Assembly: GCA_963704995.1 (NCBI GenBank)
Contig: CAVPIM010000003.1
Coordinates: 8,277-72,276, forward strand
Source: RYN-230 sp963704995
GTDB lineage: Bacteria > Actinomycetota > Actinomycetes > Streptosporangiales > Streptosporangiaceae
Reading direction: 5' to 3'
DNA length: 64,000 bases
In this document: one piece after another, positions 45,688-53,982 of the stretch
How positions within the stretch are numbered: the first letter of the stretch is position 1
Layout: each line of letters begins with the position of its first letter
The notes under the pieces: generated by a model
Told to the model about the DNA's origin: nothing
Seen by the model: only the letters and a program-made list of their open reading frames with translations
Databases searched by the model: none
Made by a program: the position numbers and the translations under genes

Positions 45688-46521
45688 TTAGCTGCGGATG
45701 AAGTCGAGCAGGGCGGTATTGACCTGGCTGGCGTGCGTCCAGGGGATGGCGTGCGGGCCGCCCTCGACCACGATCAGCTGCACGTCCTTGATCAGGGCTG
45801 GCAGCCGCTGGCCGGTTTTGTCGAGCGGCAGGACCTGGTCCGCGTCGCCCTGGACCACCAGCACGGGCACGTCGATTTCGGGGAGGTCGTCGCGGAAGTC
45901 GGTGGCCCAGGTGCCGATGCAGGCGATCGCGGCGGTGGCTGAGGCGGTGACGGCCAGGTTCCAGCTGGCCTGGAAGGCCTGGTCGCTGACCAGGGTGCCG
46001 CGCAGGGTATCGGCGTTGTAGAAGTTGTCCAGGAAGCCTTTCATCCAGGCCGGGGTATCGGCCCGGGCGGCCTGGGCGAACCCGTCGAACACGCTCTGTG
46101 GTACCCCGTCGGGGTTGTCACTGGCCTGCAGCAGGTACGGCGGGATCGGGGAGACCAGCACGCCTTTGGCCACCCGCGCCGACCCGTAACGGCCCAGGTA
46201 ACGGGTGACCTCGCCGGTGCCCATCGAGTGCCCCACCAGGACGGCGTCGCGCAGGTCGAGGTGCTCCAGCAGGGTGTTGAGGTCGGCGGCGAAGGTGTCG
46301 TAGTCATAGCCGATGGTGGGCTGGCTGGACTGGCCGAACCCGCGGCGGTCGTAGGTGATGACCCGGTACCCGGCGTGCAGCAGGACCGGGACCTGCTTGT
46401 CCCAGGCGCGGCCGCTAAGCGGGTAACCGTGGATCAGCACCACGGGCTGTCCGGCGCCATGATCTTCGTAGTAGATCTCGATGTCGGCAGAGTTTTCCCG
46501 GCCGACGGTGACTGCGGGCAT
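45688..46521 (-). CDS. Alpha/beta hydrolase, cofactor-free haloperoxidase/perhydrolase type
   Basis: A 277-residue alpha/beta hydrolase. The oxyanion region is VVLIHGYPLSGRAWDKQ; the strand YDRRGFGQSS precedes the nucleophile elbow VGHSMGTGEV (Ser near 100); the aspartate is in VLVVQGDADQVLP and the histidine in GGPHAIPWTH. The sequence matches non-heme chloroperoxidases, which are esterase-like enzymes with perhydrolase activity. It is first in the island 1 minus-strand cluster with DUF4331. The true substrate is unknown. Confidence 0.9.
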   Translation of the reverse strand: MPAVTVGRENSADIEIYYEDHGAGQPVVLIHGYPLSGRAWDKQVPVLLHAGYRVITYDRRGFGQSSQPTIGYDYDTFAADLNTLLEHLDLRDAVLVGHSMGTGEVTRYLGRYGSARVAKGVLVSPIPPYLLQASDNPDGVPQSVFDGFAQAARADTPAWMKGFLDNFYNADTLRGTLVSDQAFQASWNLAVTASATAAIACIGTWATDFRDDLPEIDVPVLVVQGDADQVLPLDKTGQRLPALIKDVQLIVVEGGPHAIPWTHASQVNTALLDFIRS

Positions 46522-47108
46522 GGGACGTCCTTCCTGTAGCTGGTACTTGGTTGAGTGGTTCTCGCTTCAGGGTCACGCCCGGGGACCGCGCTTCGCACCC
46601 GTTGTACCCCCGGGCCGGGCCCCGGGGCTGGCGGTGTCGCTACCGGGCGCTGGTGGCGGACGCGGGCCCGCCGATGAGCCACAGGGTCCAGTCCTGCGCG
46701 GGCCCGCCACTGCCGCGGCCCAGAGAATTGACGGGCTGAGGTCCTTGCCGAACAGATCAGCACTAGCAATCAGCACTAGCAAATTGACCAATGATTGGAT
46801 GATCTGTACGCAGCGAGCTGCGTCGTCAGCGCGACTTACGGGCGCCGATGATCGGCGATCCGGCGTTGGAGGATGGAGAGGCTGGTCACTCTGGGTGGCT
46901 GGTGGCCCAAGATCTGGAACGCACGCATGACCTCTGATTCGTCCAGGCGAGACGTCAGCGACGAGGCTAGCGGCGGCACGGAGGGACCGTCAGGTGGGAG
47001 CGCGATTGGGAGCGCACTTTGCTCGGTGGTGCTCGGCTGTGCTCGCTCCTGCTCGGTTCTGACCTGGGCGGATGGCATGACCGCAGGTCGGGGGAGTGGG
47101 GCGGCAAT
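46522..47108. other. Right-end non-coding part of island 1
   Basis: About 590 bases. It contains the promoter of the hydrolase gene, and further right GGGAGCGC-type motifs at 46996 and 47008 and a run of GTGCTCGG-like units (47021-47060) just before the attachment repeat. No gene is supported. It may hold integrase arm sites. Confidence 0.5.
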
Positions 47109-47154
47109 CCTTACAAGCGAGGGGTCACTGGTTCGAACCCAGTTGCGCCCACCC
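47109..47154. repeat. Attachment repeat, copy of the tRNA-Val 3' half
   Basis: 46 bases identical to 34895-34940, including anticodon loop and T arm, but lacking the 5' half of the tRNA, so not a functional tRNA. After a two-base insertion the similarity continues for another 15 bases beyond it (47157-47171). The right attachment site of island 1. Confidence 0.9.
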
Positions 47155-47957
47155 CCAGGTCAGAGCGTTGCTGGCGAGCAGCGGAGGGGCTGGGCGGCGG
47201 GTGAGCACTAGCTGCGTGGAGAGTGCTCCGGCGTGGGACTTAGCGGCATTGGCCGAGGTCAACGGTGGTTTCGGGCTGATCTGCGTCGCCTGGGTACAGG
47301 CTGCAGGGAGCGCAAGTCCGAGCTGATCTCTGGTTAGGCGCCCGGCCCTGGCCGTGCCCTGCAGGTCTTCGGGCTGGTCACGGGTGTGGCTCGAGGGCGG
47401 CCTCTGGGAGCGCAACTGGGAGCGCTGGTGGGAGCGCAATCTGGGAGCACTCTCTCATGGGGTGTTAGATCGGCAGTCGCTCGTCTCAAGGCCGCGACCG
47501 CCGGGCGCTGTGCGGCACTGTGGGCTTGATCGATCCGGCTCCTTGCGCTGACTGCGGTGTGTAGTCGGTGGGTCGGGCGGAGGGCCGGGGCGCGCCGGGG
47601 ATGTTGTTCGCACACTGATGGCGTGCGGGCTACCGTGGGTAGCAGTCTTTTGCGGCGCTGAATGGAACGGAATGGGCTGTGACTGCGCATCCGGTTGATG
47701 ATCATGATCTTGATGATCCGGTCGGGATTCTCGCCGTGTTGCTGAGGGTTACCATGCGCAGTTCCTGGCTGAGTACGCAGCCGCAGTGGAAGGGGCTCGG
47801 CGTCCGGAGCAGTTCCGTCAGTTGCAGGAGCTATTGCGACTGTGGCGTCTGAGGGCCGTCGCCTACTCCAGTCCGGGTTACGAAGAGCGGCTGGCGGCCG
47901 CGAGTCATGGCCGGGTGGCCGGTATCGCCCCTGCTGGCCAGGTGATCCCCGGCTGGC
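47143..47957. repeat. Right-flank repeat R1
   Basis: About 815 bases related to 56397-57250 (R2), including the start of the att core, a 12-base periodic GGGAGCGC array at 47406, 47418, 47430 and 47443, and a copy of the DUF6247 gene. At 47957-47974 it breaks off into another att core exactly where R2 continues into the RelE toxin. Confidence 0.8.
47679..47957 (+). pseudogene. Frameshifted DUF6247 antitoxin-like gene copy
   Basis: GTG 47679 begins VTAHPVDDHDLDDPVGILAVL, matching the intact gene at 56972. A one-base deletion near 47742 shifts the frame; the rest EQFRQLQELLRLWRLRAVAYSSPGYEERLAAASHG continues in another frame. The partner RelE gene is missing here. A decayed copy. Confidence 0.75.
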
Positions 47958-48110
47958 GAACGCCGAGAAACCTGTTGCGCCCACCCAGGTCAGAGGGTGC
48001 GGGCGAGGCCGAAACGGCCTTAAGTGCTGAGCACTAGCACGTGTCGTCGGCGGGTGAATGCTGTACCGGTGCCGGCGGCTGAAATTGGACCCCTCCCCTG
48101 ATAGTGGGGA

Positions 48111-49343
48111 GTGATCAACGTGGAGGACTGGGCGGAGATCCGGCGGTTGCACCGTGCGGAGGGTATGCCGGTGCGGGCGATTGCCCGCAAGCTGGGGATG
48201 GGCCGGAACACGGTGCGGCGGGCGCTGGCCGCGGATGGGCCACCGAGGTACCAGCGGCCGGCGAAGGGGTCGATCGCCGATGCCGCTGAGCCGCGGATCC
48301 GGGAGTTGCTGGCGGCCTGGCCGGACATGCCGGCGACGGTGATCGCGGAGCGGATCGGCTGGGAGCGGTCCCTGACGGTGCTGAAGGTGAAGGTGCGGGA
48401 GCTGCGGCCGCTGTTCGCGGCGCCGGATCCGGCGTCGCGGACGCAGTATCTGCCGGGTGAGCTGGCGCAGTGTGATCTGTGGTTCCCGCCGGTGGACGTG
48501 CCGTTGGGGGCCGGGCAGGCTGGGCGGCCGCCGGTCCTGGTGATGGTGGCGGGTTATTCGCGGGTGATGACGGCGCGGATGATCCCGTCGCGGCAGTCGC
48601 CGGACTTGCTGGCCGGGCATTGGGCCCTGATCAGCGGGCTGGGCGCGGTCCCGCGGGCGCTGGTCTGGGATAACGAGTCCGCGGTGGGGCAGTGGCGGGG
48701 TGGCCGGCCGGTGCTGACCGAGGCCATGAGCGCGTTCCGCGGGATGCTGGGGATCACGGTGATCCAGTGCCGGCCGCGTGACCCGGAGGCTAAGGGCCTG
48801 GTCGAGCGGGCCAACGGCTATCTGGAGACCTCGTTCCTGCCCGGCCGCCGTTTCGCGGGCCCGGCGGACTTCAACGCCCAGCTCACCGGGTGGCTGGTCC
48901 GGGCGAACACCCGCCAGCACCGGACGCTGGGATGCCGCCCGGCAGACCGCTGGGACGCTGACAGGGCCGCGATGCTCGGGCTGCCGCCGGTGGCCCCGGT
49001 CACCGGGTGGCGGCTGAGCACCCGGCTGCCGCGTGACTATTACGTCCGGGTGGATTCCAACGACTATTCGGTGGATCCCTCGGTGATCGGCCGCACCGTC
49101 GAGGTGGCCGCCGGGCTGGACGAGGTGACGGTGACCTGCCAGGGACGCCAGGTTGCCCGGCACCGGAGGTGCTGGGCCGCTCATCAGAGCGTCACCGATC
49201 CCGCTCACGCGGCTGCGGCCGCGCAGCTGCGCCAGGCCCGCCGCCTGGCTGCCGCCGCCCGCCCGGCCGACACTCCCGTGCAGCAGCGGGCCCTGTCGGA
49301 CTACGACCGGATCCTCGGCACCGGCGGGCAGGGAGCAGCGTGA
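48111..49343 (+). CDS. istA: IS21-family transposase IstA
   Basis: A 410-residue transposase. An N-terminal HTH (DWAEIRRLHRAEGMPVRAIARKLGMGRNTVRRAL) is followed by the DDE core: CDLWFPPVDV, WDNESAVG and ...EAKGLVERANGYLETSF, then a C-terminal beta domain DYYVRVDSNDYSVDP. It starts at GTG 48111. It catalyses strand cleavage and transfer together with IstB. The stop overlaps the istB ATG (TGATG). No disruption seen, so it is likely functional. Confidence 0.95.
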   Translation: MINVEDWAEIRRLHRAEGMPVRAIARKLGMGRNTVRRALAADGPPRYQRPAKGSIADAAEPRIRELLAAWPDMPATVIAERIGWERSLTVLKVKVRELRPLFAAPDPASRTQYLPGELAQCDLWFPPVDVPLGAGQAGRPPVLVMVAGYSRVMTARMIPSRQSPDLLAGHWALISGLGAVPRALVWDNESAVGQWRGGRPVLTEAMSAFRGMLGITVIQCRPRDPEAKGLVERANGYLETSFLPGRRFAGPADFNAQLTGWLVRANTRQHRTLGCRPADRWDADRAAMLGLPPVAPVTGWRLSTRLPRDYYVRVDSNDYSVDPSVIGRTVEVAAGLDEVTVTCQGRQVARHRRCWAAHQSVTDPAHAAAAAQLRQARRLAAAARPADTPVQQRALSDYDRILGTGGQGAA

Positions 49344-50143
49344 TGGCCGCCAGGCCCGGCGGCACCACGCCCGCCCGGAACGTGTCCTCAGAGATCGCCT
49401 ACCTGGCCCGCGCGCTGAAGGCGCCGTCGCTGGCCGGGGCGGTGGAACGGCTGGCAGAGCGGGCCCGCGCAGAGTCCTGGACCCATGAGGAGTTCCTCGC
49501 CGCGTGCCTGCAGCGCGAGGTCGCCGCCCGCGAGTCCCACGGCGGCGAAGGCCGGATCCGGGCCGCCCGGTTCCCCGCCCGCAAATCCCTGGAAGACTTC
49601 GACTTCGACCACCAGCGGTCCCTCAAACGCGAGGTCATCACCCACCTGGGCACCCTGGACTTCGTCACCGCCAAAGACAACGTCGTGTTCCTCGGCCCGC
49701 CCGGCACCGGCAAAACCCACCTGTCCACCGGGCTGGGCATCCGCGCCTGCCAAGCCGGGCACCGCGTCGCGTTCGCGACCGCCGCCCAGTGGGTCGCCCG
49801 GCTCACCGACGCCCACCACGCCGGCCGCCTCCAGGACGAACTCACCCGGCTCGGCCGCGTCCCGCTGCTGGTCATCGACGAGGTCGGCTACATCCCCTTC
49901 GAAGCCGAGGCCGCCAACCTGTTCTTCCAGCTCGTGTCTTCACGCTACGAGCGGGCTTCGCTGATCGTCACTTCCAACAAGCCCTTCGGCCGGTGGGGCG
50001 AAGTCTTCGGCGACGACACCGTCGCCGCCGCCATGATCGACCGCCTCGTCCACCACGCCGAAGTCATCGCCCTGAAAGGAGACAGCTACCGCCTCAAAGA
50101 CCGAGACCTCGGCCGCGTCCCCGCGGCCACCACCAGCAACTGA
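49343..50143 (+). CDS. istB: IS21-family ATPase IstB
   Basis: A 266-residue AAA+ helper ATPase. The P-loop VFLGPPGTGKTHLSTGLG is near residue 118; Walker B PLLVIDEVGYIPFE is near 178; a sensor LIVTSNKPFGRWGEVFGDD follows. It directs IstA to target DNA. The ATG at 49343 overlaps the istA stop. An N-terminal helical IstA-binding region is present. Intact. Confidence 0.95.
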   Translation: MAARPGGTTPARNVSSEIAYLARALKAPSLAGAVERLAERARAESWTHEEFLAACLQREVAARESHGGEGRIRAARFPARKSLEDFDFDHQRSLKREVITHLGTLDFVTAKDNVVFLGPPGTGKTHLSTGLGIRACQAGHRVAFATAAQWVARLTDAHHAGRLQDELTRLGRVPLLVIDEVGYIPFEAEAANLFFQLVSSRYERASLIVTSNKPFGRWGEVFGDDTVAAAMIDRLVHHAEVIALKGDSYRLKDRDLGRVPAATTSN

Positions 50144-50218
50144 AACACATCAATCACAGGGCAGGGTGGGTCCGTTTTCACCCGCCGCAACCGGGTCCAC
50201 ACTGGGCCGCCGTTGACA

Positions 50219-50706
50219 GCACGTCGGGGTGAGTGCTCTGAGGTCGCGGCTGGGAGCGTTTGCCCAGCGTAGACGCGGTTTAGCAGACATCTTGCGTTGC
50301 CTGGTTCCGGGTATTGGGAGCGCAAATGGGAGCTCGTGTTCTGCGGACGTTTACGGTGGGGTGGCGCTCTGGGGGTCTTTGGGCTGGTCAGCCGGATTGG
50401 CTGAGCACTAGCTGTGGGAGCGCAATTGGGGGCGCAATCCCGGAACGCCATCCGGGAGAGCACTCTCTACTTAGGTCCTAAACGGAGTCAGGTAGTCGTC
50501 CAGAAGCAAGCGCCGAGCGCGGCTCGATAGCCCGACCGTGCTCGATCGGAGCTCCGGCTTCCATGCGCTCTGTAGTTGCCGGGCGGGCTAGGGCGCGTCT
50601 TCCCAGTTAGCGTCAGCGCAGCGCCGATGTGCGTGGCTGGGCCAGGGCCTTGATGGTCAGCGGCCGTGGCGGCAGGCGTGATCGCCGAGCGCGGCCCGGA
50701 CGAGCT
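50219..50706. repeat. Left-flank repeat L2
   Basis: Continuation of the L sequence after the IS21 element; aligned to L1 (34988-35472) with frequent substitutions. GGGAGCGCAA occurs at 50326 and 50416. No gene is supported between istB and 50759. Confidence 0.75.
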
Positions 50707-50758
50707 ATCCGCAGGGTCAACCGGGCGGCCGGGTCCGCATCACCCCCCTCTAGGGGTG

Positions 50759-52246
50759 ATGACGGCCACGACGGGGTCCCCGATGATCGGGGGCGTGGCC
50801 TCATCTCCCCCGCGGTTCGGCGTCGCGGTCATCGGCGCAGGACCGGCCGGCGTCGTGGCGGCGCTTCGCGCCGCCCGCCTTGGTGCCACAACGGCGCTGA
50901 TCACCCGCGATCAGTTCGGCGGAATGGCCGCGAACGACGGGCCCGTGCCGGTCCGGACGCTCGCCGAGGCGGCGCGGCTGATCCGCGAGGCCAGGCAGCT
51001 CCCTCTTTATGGGATCGCGGGGGGCGAGCCCACGCTCGACTACCCCCGACTGCTGGCACGGGTACGTGAAGTGACCGAGGATGTGCGCCGGCACACGCTG
51101 CTGCGCGACGATCTCGAGCGGGCCGGGGTGACCATCTACGAGCAGGCTGGACCCGCCCGGTTCGCCGACGCCCACACCGTGGAAAGCGACGGCGCGCCGC
51201 GGCTTGAAGCAGACAAGGTCATCATCTGCAGCGGAGGAACACCACGGCCGCTGGCGGTCCCAGGGTTCGACTTGACCGCCACGCATAGCGATGCATGGCA
51301 TCTTTCCTCGGTGCCGCCGTCGCTGATCGTGATCGGCGGTGGCGCAACGGGCGTGCAGGTAGCTTCGATCTTCAACGCGTTCGGCACGCATGTCCATCTC
51401 GTCGAGGTCGCCCCACGCATCCTGATGAGCGAGGACCACGAAGTCTCCGAAGCGGTCCGTGCCGCGCTGGCCGCGGCCGGCATCGAGGTCCTCGAGAACG
51501 CCGGGACTATTGACCGCTTCGAGCGTTGTGCGACTGGGGTGCGGCTCATACGTTCAGCCGACGATGGCCGGCGGAGCGTCGATGCCACGGTGGCGGTGGT
51601 CGCGGCCGGATGGGCCGCCGCCACCGCCGGGCTGGACCTTAGCCAAGTCGGCGTGCAGACGGACCGGCACGGGTACGTCCAGGTGGACAGGTACCTGTGT
51701 ACCAACGTGCCGCACGTTTTCGCCGCGGGCGACGTCACCGGGCGCGCGATGGTCGTGCACGAGGCGGTCCGCGAGGGCCTGGTGGCCGCGACCAACGCCG
51801 TTCTGGGGCCGGTCACGGTCCTGCCTTCAGGGGTGAGCCCGATTGGCAGCTTCACCGATCCCGAGTACGCCTCGGCCGGGCTGACCGAAGTGGCTGCCCG
51901 CCAGACCCATGACGTGGCCACGGCAACGGTTCGCTTCGACTCGCTCCCGCGACCGATCATCGATGGCCGCCCGACCGGGTTCTGCAAGCTGATCGTCAAC
52001 CGCGAACTCCATACGATCCTGGGTTGCCACGTTGTGGGGGAACGAGCGGTCGAGCTCGCTCAGCTGGCGGCGACCACGATGGCTTCCGAGATGACCGTCG
52101 AGCAGCTCGCGCTGGTTCCGTTCTCGTTCCCCACGTACGCGAACGCCCTGGGTCGTGCGGCGGTTGTCGCCGCGATCGAGCTCGATCACACCGGAATGTG
52201 GGCGGTTGAGCATCTCGTAACGCCAGAGGAGGCCGGCGTGACCTGA
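50759..52246 (+). CDS. Pyridine-nucleotide flavoprotein of the Lpd/MerA fold, lacking the redox cysteines
   Basis: About 495 residues. FAD-binding VAVIGAGPAGVVAALRAARLGA, a second Rossmann LIVIGGGATGVQVASIFNAFG for NAD(P)H, and the FAD-side VFAAGDVTGRAMVVHEAVREG fit the dihydrolipoamide dehydrogenase family. The active-site CxxxxC is replaced by GGMAANDGPVPVRTL, and the C-terminal His-Pro-Glu motif is absent (SFPTYANALG). It could therefore act as a FAD-dependent NAD(P)H oxidase or dehydrogenase but not a disulfide reductase. ATG 50759 was chosen; later starts exist (50783). It is first in the island 2 operon. Confidence 0.85.
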   Translation: MTATTGSPMIGGVASSPPRFGVAVIGAGPAGVVAALRAARLGATTALITRDQFGGMAANDGPVPVRTLAEAARLIREARQLPLYGIAGGEPTLDYPRLLARVREVTEDVRRHTLLRDDLERAGVTIYEQAGPARFADAHTVESDGAPRLEADKVIICSGGTPRPLAVPGFDLTATHSDAWHLSSVPPSLIVIGGGATGVQVASIFNAFGTHVHLVEVAPRILMSEDHEVSEAVRAALAAAGIEVLENAGTIDRFERCATGVRLIRSADDGRRSVDATVAVVAAGWAAATAGLDLSQVGVQTDRHGYVQVDRYLCTNVPHVFAAGDVTGRAMVVHEAVREGLVAATNAVLGPVTVLPSGVSPIGSFTDPEYASAGLTEVAARQTHDVATATVRFDSLPRPIIDGRPTGFCKLIVNRELHTILGCHVVGERAVELAQLAATTMASEMTVEQLALVPFSFPTYANALGRAAVVAAIELDHTGMWAVEHLVTPEEAGVT

Positions 52247-52279
52247 GCTCGTGACGCCCTTACTGAGAGGAGAAAGATC

Positions 52280-52825
52280 TTGGCAACCCCTTCGGCAGGA
52301 ACGCCCAGGCCTGGAGTCCGCGTTGGCACCGCGAGCGAGTTCAGCTTGTTCTTCCGGGTCAGGCCGGGTCACGAGAACGACCTGCGAGAAGCAGTCCGGG
52401 CGCTGCAGGACAGTCCGGGTTACCGGCCCGGGGACTACAACATGCCGATCGCGACCATTCACGAGGCGAGGTTCGTGCTGTTCGACGACGACACGCGCCT
52501 GCTCTTCGCGACGAGCTTCGATGGCTCGTGGGACGCCTACATGGAAGACTTCGCGTCCAAGCCGCTGCAGCTCTTCGACTCGATCTTCCGGCACATCGAG
52601 GGCTACGAAGGACTTCCCGATCTCACGGCGGTGAAGGATTTCATCCTGAGCGCCCAGGTTACTGCCGGAGCCTACGCGCGGAATTACCCGGGCACGGTGA
52701 AGGAGATCCGGAAGGCTCGGCGTGTGAACGAGGCGTTCCAGCAGGTGCTCGACGATCCGCGGGCCGCGGAGGCGCTGCAGCATCCGGCGCTGAAGCCGCT
52801 GCTCGACGAGGCCGCGGACGCCTGA
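52280..52825 (+). CDS. Unknown protein of the DyP-associated operon
   Basis: TTG at 52280 follows AGAGGAG with a seven-base spacer. The 181-residue protein has ASEFSLFFRVRPGHENDLREAVRALQDSPGYRPGDY and HEARFVLFDDDTRLLFATSFDGSWDAYMEDF, resembling a dimeric alpha/beta barrel, and a helical C-terminus. No cofactor motif. I do not recognise a named family. It lies 33 bases after the flavoprotein gene and 26 before DUF4331, so it is part of the operon and may bind the same substrate as the peroxidase. Confidence 0.75.
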   Translation: MATPSAGTPRPGVRVGTASEFSLFFRVRPGHENDLREAVRALQDSPGYRPGDYNMPIATIHEARFVLFDDDTRLLFATSFDGSWDAYMEDFASKPLQLFDSIFRHIEGYEGLPDLTAVKDFILSAQVTAGAYARNYPGTVKEIRKARRVNEAFQQVLDDPRAAEALQHPALKPLLDEAADA

Positions 52826-52851
52826 GCGCCGGCTCCGAGCAACTACAGACA

Positions 52852-53982
52852 ATGTCGCATCACATCTCCGGGCCGCGAGCCATGGCCGAGCCAGCAGCAG
52901 ACATCACCGACCTGTACGCGTTTCCGAGCCCCGAGCACCCGGGGTGTCTTGTGCTGGTCCTGAATACGCTGCCATTCGCGCTGCCCACGGCGGCGTTCTC
53001 CGACGGGCTCATCTACCGCTTCCGGCTGCGGCCGCTGACCGCGGATGCACGGGAGGATGTCACGCCGTTCGCGGTGGCCGGCGAGGAGATCGTGATCGAC
53101 TGCGTGTTTTCCGCCCCCGTGAACGGACCCGGTGCGAGCGGCCCGGAACAAGAAGGCGCGTGCTTGGTACGGGGCGAGACGGTTTCGATGAGGGTGAACG
53201 ACGAGCGCGGAGGCCAGGCCCGCGGCATCCGCGTGTTCGCCGGCCCGCGTTGGGATCCGTTCATCATGGATGCGCCGGCGGCGCTGAAGACGATCGCCAC
53301 GGGCGAGCTCGCGTTCACCGATCCGGGCGCGATCTACCTCGACGGTAAGAACATCCTCAGCCTGGTCGTCGAGGTCAACCGCACGGTATTTGGCCGCGCT
53401 GAGCTGTATGGCGTGGTGGGGGAGACCCTGACGCGAGGCAGGCTCAACATCAGGCTCGAGCGCGCCGGACGGCCCGAGGTGCCTAACCTGATGCTGGCGC
53501 CGAAGCAGTTCGACCCGGTTAACCGCGACCTTGAGATCCGCGACCTCTACAACATGGAGGATGCGTTCCATCTCAGCCGCGCCTACGAGGGTGCGTACCG
53601 GGCCCGGCTGAACGCGAACCTGGCGTTCTGGGATGGTCTCGACGGCAAGACCGACTGGCCGGCCCGGGGGGATGACGCGCACCCGCTGACCGAGCTCATC
53701 CTCGCAGACTTCCTCGTCGTCAACGTCACCAAGCCCTACGCAGAGCTGGGTTCCTTCCTCGAGATCGAGCTCGCCGCCAGGCGCGGGGAGGCCCACCAGA
53801 CCTGCGGTGGCCGGGCGCTTAACGACGACGTGATGGACACGATCTTCACGCTGCTCGTGAACGGAGGAAACGGTCCCGTCATCCGCGACGGCGTCGATCA
53901 GGCGACCTGGCCCGCGTCGCGTGCGTTCCCATACCTGGCGCCCCCGAATCCGGATCCCCCGGAGGTACCCGGGCATGTGTAG
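52852..53982 (+). CDS. DUF4331 family protein (island 2)
   Basis: A 376-residue protein: MSHHISGPRAMAEPAADITDLYAFPSPEHPGCLVLVLN, RGIRVFAGPRWDPFIMD, NILSLVVEVNRTVFG and RALNDDVMDTIFTLLVNG follow the DUF4331 pattern. The island 1 paralogue has related landmarks. Function unknown. Its end overlaps the DyP start by eight bases, so the two proteins are probably made together. No signal peptide is visible. Confidence 0.87.
   Translation: MSHHISGPRAMAEPAADITDLYAFPSPEHPGCLVLVLNTLPFALPTAAFSDGLIYRFRLRPLTADAREDVTPFAVAGEEIVIDCVFSAPVNGPGASGPEQEGACLVRGETVSMRVNDERGGQARGIRVFAGPRWDPFIMDAPAALKTIATGELAFTDPGAIYLDGKNILSLVVEVNRTVFGRAELYGVVGETLTRGRLNIRLERAGRPEVPNLMLAPKQFDPVNRDLEIRDLYNMEDAFHLSRAYEGAYRARLNANLAFWDGLDGKTDWPARGDDAHPLTELILADFLVVNVTKPYAELGSFLEIELAARRGEAHQTCGGRALNDDVMDTIFTLLVNGGNGPVIRDGVDQATWPASRAFPYLAPPNPDPPEVPGHV

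Larger units (their letters stand above)
34895..47154. mobile_element. Genomic island 1 at tRNA-Val, bounded by 46-bp direct repeats
   Basis: The last 46 bases of the tRNA region (34895-34940) recur identically at 47109-47154, the signature of tyrosine-integrase insertion into a tRNA 3' end. The 12.2 kb between them holds a frameshifted and an intact LAL regulator, NiCoT, an SDR relic, an isomerase-like protein, DUF4331 and a haloperoxidase-type hydrolase. I see no integrase, excisionase or replication gene, so it is either a relic or mobilised in trans. Confidence 0.8.
48042..50218. mobile_element. IS21-family insertion sequence with 5-bp target duplication
   Basis: The ends TGTCGTCGGCGG (left) and CCGCCGTTGACA (right) are inverted, with further matching inner repeats (TGAAA..GGACCC). 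GCACG at 48037-48041 and 50219-50223 is the target duplication. Joining the flanks restores the L-repeat sequence as seen at 34988 on. The 2177-bp element carries istA and istB. Confidence 0.88.

Noticed and set aside
47109..47154. A second tRNA-Val gene
   Set aside because: Only the 3' half is present; the acceptor 5' strand and D arm are missing, so it is an attachment repeat.
47334..49208. A 624-codon minus-strand frame
   Set aside because: It is the antisense of istA and the R1 repeat with Arg/Pro/His-rich nonsense and no recognised domain.
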